A stretch of 21,915 nt of DNA, taken from Bacteroidales bacterium. Its GTDB lineage: Bacteria; Bacteroidota; Bacteroidia; Bacteroidales; UBA1715. The stretch covers positions 1 to 21,915 of the forward strand of contig JADKDL010000003.1 in assembly GCA_016714605.1 (NCBI GenBank). The letters are read 5' to 3'. This document shows positions 20,314 through 21,915 of this stretch, piece by piece; within the stretch, counting starts at the first letter, position 1; each line of letters begins with the position of its first letter. The notes below the pieces were generated by a model that was not told where the DNA came from, ran no database searches, and was given only the letters and a program-made list of their open reading frames with translations. The position numbers and the translations under genes are program-made.

Positions 20314-21915
20314 TTAAGATTTACTTTCCAGTAATTTTCAAGCGCATATATCTCATCCCTAAGTCGGGCAGCTTCAATAAAATCGAGAGCTTTGCAGCTT
20401 TTTCCATTTCTTTATGGTTTTTGATAATGGTTTTTTCCAAAGCAGGTTTGCTCATATACTTCACCACCGGATCGGCAGCAATATCGGGCTTATCGGTTTT
20501 CCAAACAACTATCGCCATATATTTTATTTAGAATCGTATTATTACCCTTAATTATCCGGGTTGGAGTAATATTATTTACCCTATTATATTCCATCTGCTT
20601 TATGCGTCTTCTATTGGTCTCGTCAATAAGTCAATTGCATACTTCTGGTTATGGTATCGGCATACATTATAACCATACCATTAATATTTCTTGCAGCTCT
20701 ACCGGCAGTTTGGGTTAAAGAACGCGCACTACGCAAAAAGCCTTCCTTATCGGCATCAAGAATTGCTACCAACGACACCTCAGGCAAATCAAGACCTTCT
20801 CGCAATAAATTCACCCCAACGAGTACATCAATAGTACCTTTGCGTAAATTTTCAAGAATTTTTATCCGTTCAAGCGTATCTACATCAGAGTGATATTACG
20901 CGCTATACTCAACTTATCAAAATATTTCTGGGTTCCTCTGCCATTCTTTTGGTGAGGTTGTAACTAATACCCGTTCATTTATGTCAACCCGTTTGAAAAT
21001 CTCAGCTACAAGATCATCTATATCTGGTTTGAGACGGCTTTACATCAATTATAGGTCTATAAGTCCGGTAGGCCTAATAATCTGTTCTACGATAATACAC
21101 TCGCATTTTTCGAGCTCATAATCGGCAAATTGGCACTCCAAAAATCATAGTACCTATAATTTCTCCTCAAACCTCATCGAACATAAGCGGTCTGTTATCC
21201 ATACACGAACAGACGAAAACCGTGTTCAACCAAATTTGTTTGCGCGATCGGTCGCCGCCATACGCTTGGCTCATTTGCCCGGAATGGTCATGACTTTCAT
21301 CTATGACCATCAAAAATCATCTGGGGAAAATAATCTATAAGGCAAAATGGACGAGTACCAGACTCGCCCGTCAAAATATCTGGAATAATTTTCTATACCA
21401 GAACAATGCCAGTTCTTCAATGTCTCCAAATCGCCTCAACACGCTCTTCTATTCTTTTGGCTTCAATATGCTTACCCTGTTCTTTAAAAACAATATCTGA
21501 GCAACCAAATCGTCTTGTATTTGTCTTATAGCCAGCCACATATTATCTTTTGCAGTGATAAATAGATTTTACCGGAAAAATAGTAACCTGATTTTGTGTT
21601 TCCATAACCCCTTACCCGTTAATGGGTCAATTATAACAATACGTTCCAAATCATCGCCCCAAAATTCTATACGCAAACCAGTATCGCCATAAGCAGGGAA
21701 AACATCAATGAGTATCGCCTTTACTCTGAAATTGCCACCTGAAAATCTACTTCATTTCTAGAATACAAGCCATCTAAACACCATAAAAAAACACATTTCT
21801 ATCTATAACCAATCCCTTAGAAACAAGCAAAGCAGTTTGCTAAACTCCTCAGGATTGCCAATACCATAAACATACATGAAACCGATGAGTGAACAATAAC
21901 ATCAGAGGCGACCCG
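20314..21915 (-). CDS. uvrB: Excinuclease ABC subunit B, 5' end outside the window
   Basis: UvrB verifies DNA damage loaded by UvrA and recruits UvrC in nucleotide excision repair. The minus strand enters mid-gene with DVIV-SSVSCIYGIGNPEEF, then DFQGGNFRVKGDTLDVFPAY, LRIEFWGDDLERI, MNLLREGLDLPEVSLVAILD, DADKEGFLRSARSLTQT and AGRAARNINGMVIMYADTIT (helicase motifs V and VI, about 20650-20815). ETNRRRIKQMEYN follows. The C-terminal UVR domain reads KAAKALDFIEAARLRDEIYA and ends LEKLLESKS with TAA at 20314-20316, after a one-base repair. About 534 of the usual 670-680 residues are present. At least ten shifts, densest at 20900-21700. Confidence 0.93.

Overview
The window comes from a low-GC member of the Bacteroidota, most likely an anaerobic Bacteroidales-like lineage. 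The support is the str/S10 ribosomal gene order, the DUF4290-murA pair, TAnnTTTG promoter-like boxes, a gingipain-family (C25) protease with a type IX secretion C-terminal signal, a TonB-C domain protein, and S7, S12 and UvrD sequences of Bacteroidota type. No mobile element, CRISPR array, tRNA or rRNA gene was found.

The main caveat is sequence quality. Almost every gene, including EF-G, S7, S12 and S10, is interrupted by one-base shifts and in-frame stops that disappear when neighbouring frames are joined, often at homopolymers. These look like uncorrected read errors, not pseudogenes. Damage is heavy in 1-12600 and 19500-21915 and light in 12600-19000. Gene boundaries below follow protein homology across frames and are not single open frames.

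Layout. (1) 1-3451, minus strand: rpsL, rpsG, fusA, rpsJ and the start of rplC, with a promoter-like box upstream of rpsL. (2) 3715-8129, plus strand: a UvrD/PcrA-type helicase, then a DUF4290 gene overlapping murA. (3) 8143-9935, minus strand: panE followed by a small secreted protein of unknown function. (4) 10177-11593, plus strand: the beginning of grpE joined to dnaJ with about 0.3 kb apparently missing, closed by a strong terminator. (5) 11768-18935, plus strand: a secreted C25 cysteine protease, a membrane HAMP-GAF sensor, a glutamate dehydrogenase whose start overlaps the sensor stop (ATGA), and a TonB-C domain protein. (6) 18963-21915, minus strand: uvrB (5' end outside the window) followed by a PLP-dependent aminotransferase.

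The most interesting part is block 5. An exported protease, a sensor without a recognisable output domain, and a glutamate dehydrogenase resembling the NAD-linked catabolic type lie in a row. This would suit an organism that lives by peptide and amino-acid fermentation. The sensor-dehydrogenase coupling is the best candidate for an undescribed regulatory arrangement. The rest is mostly conserved housekeeping.
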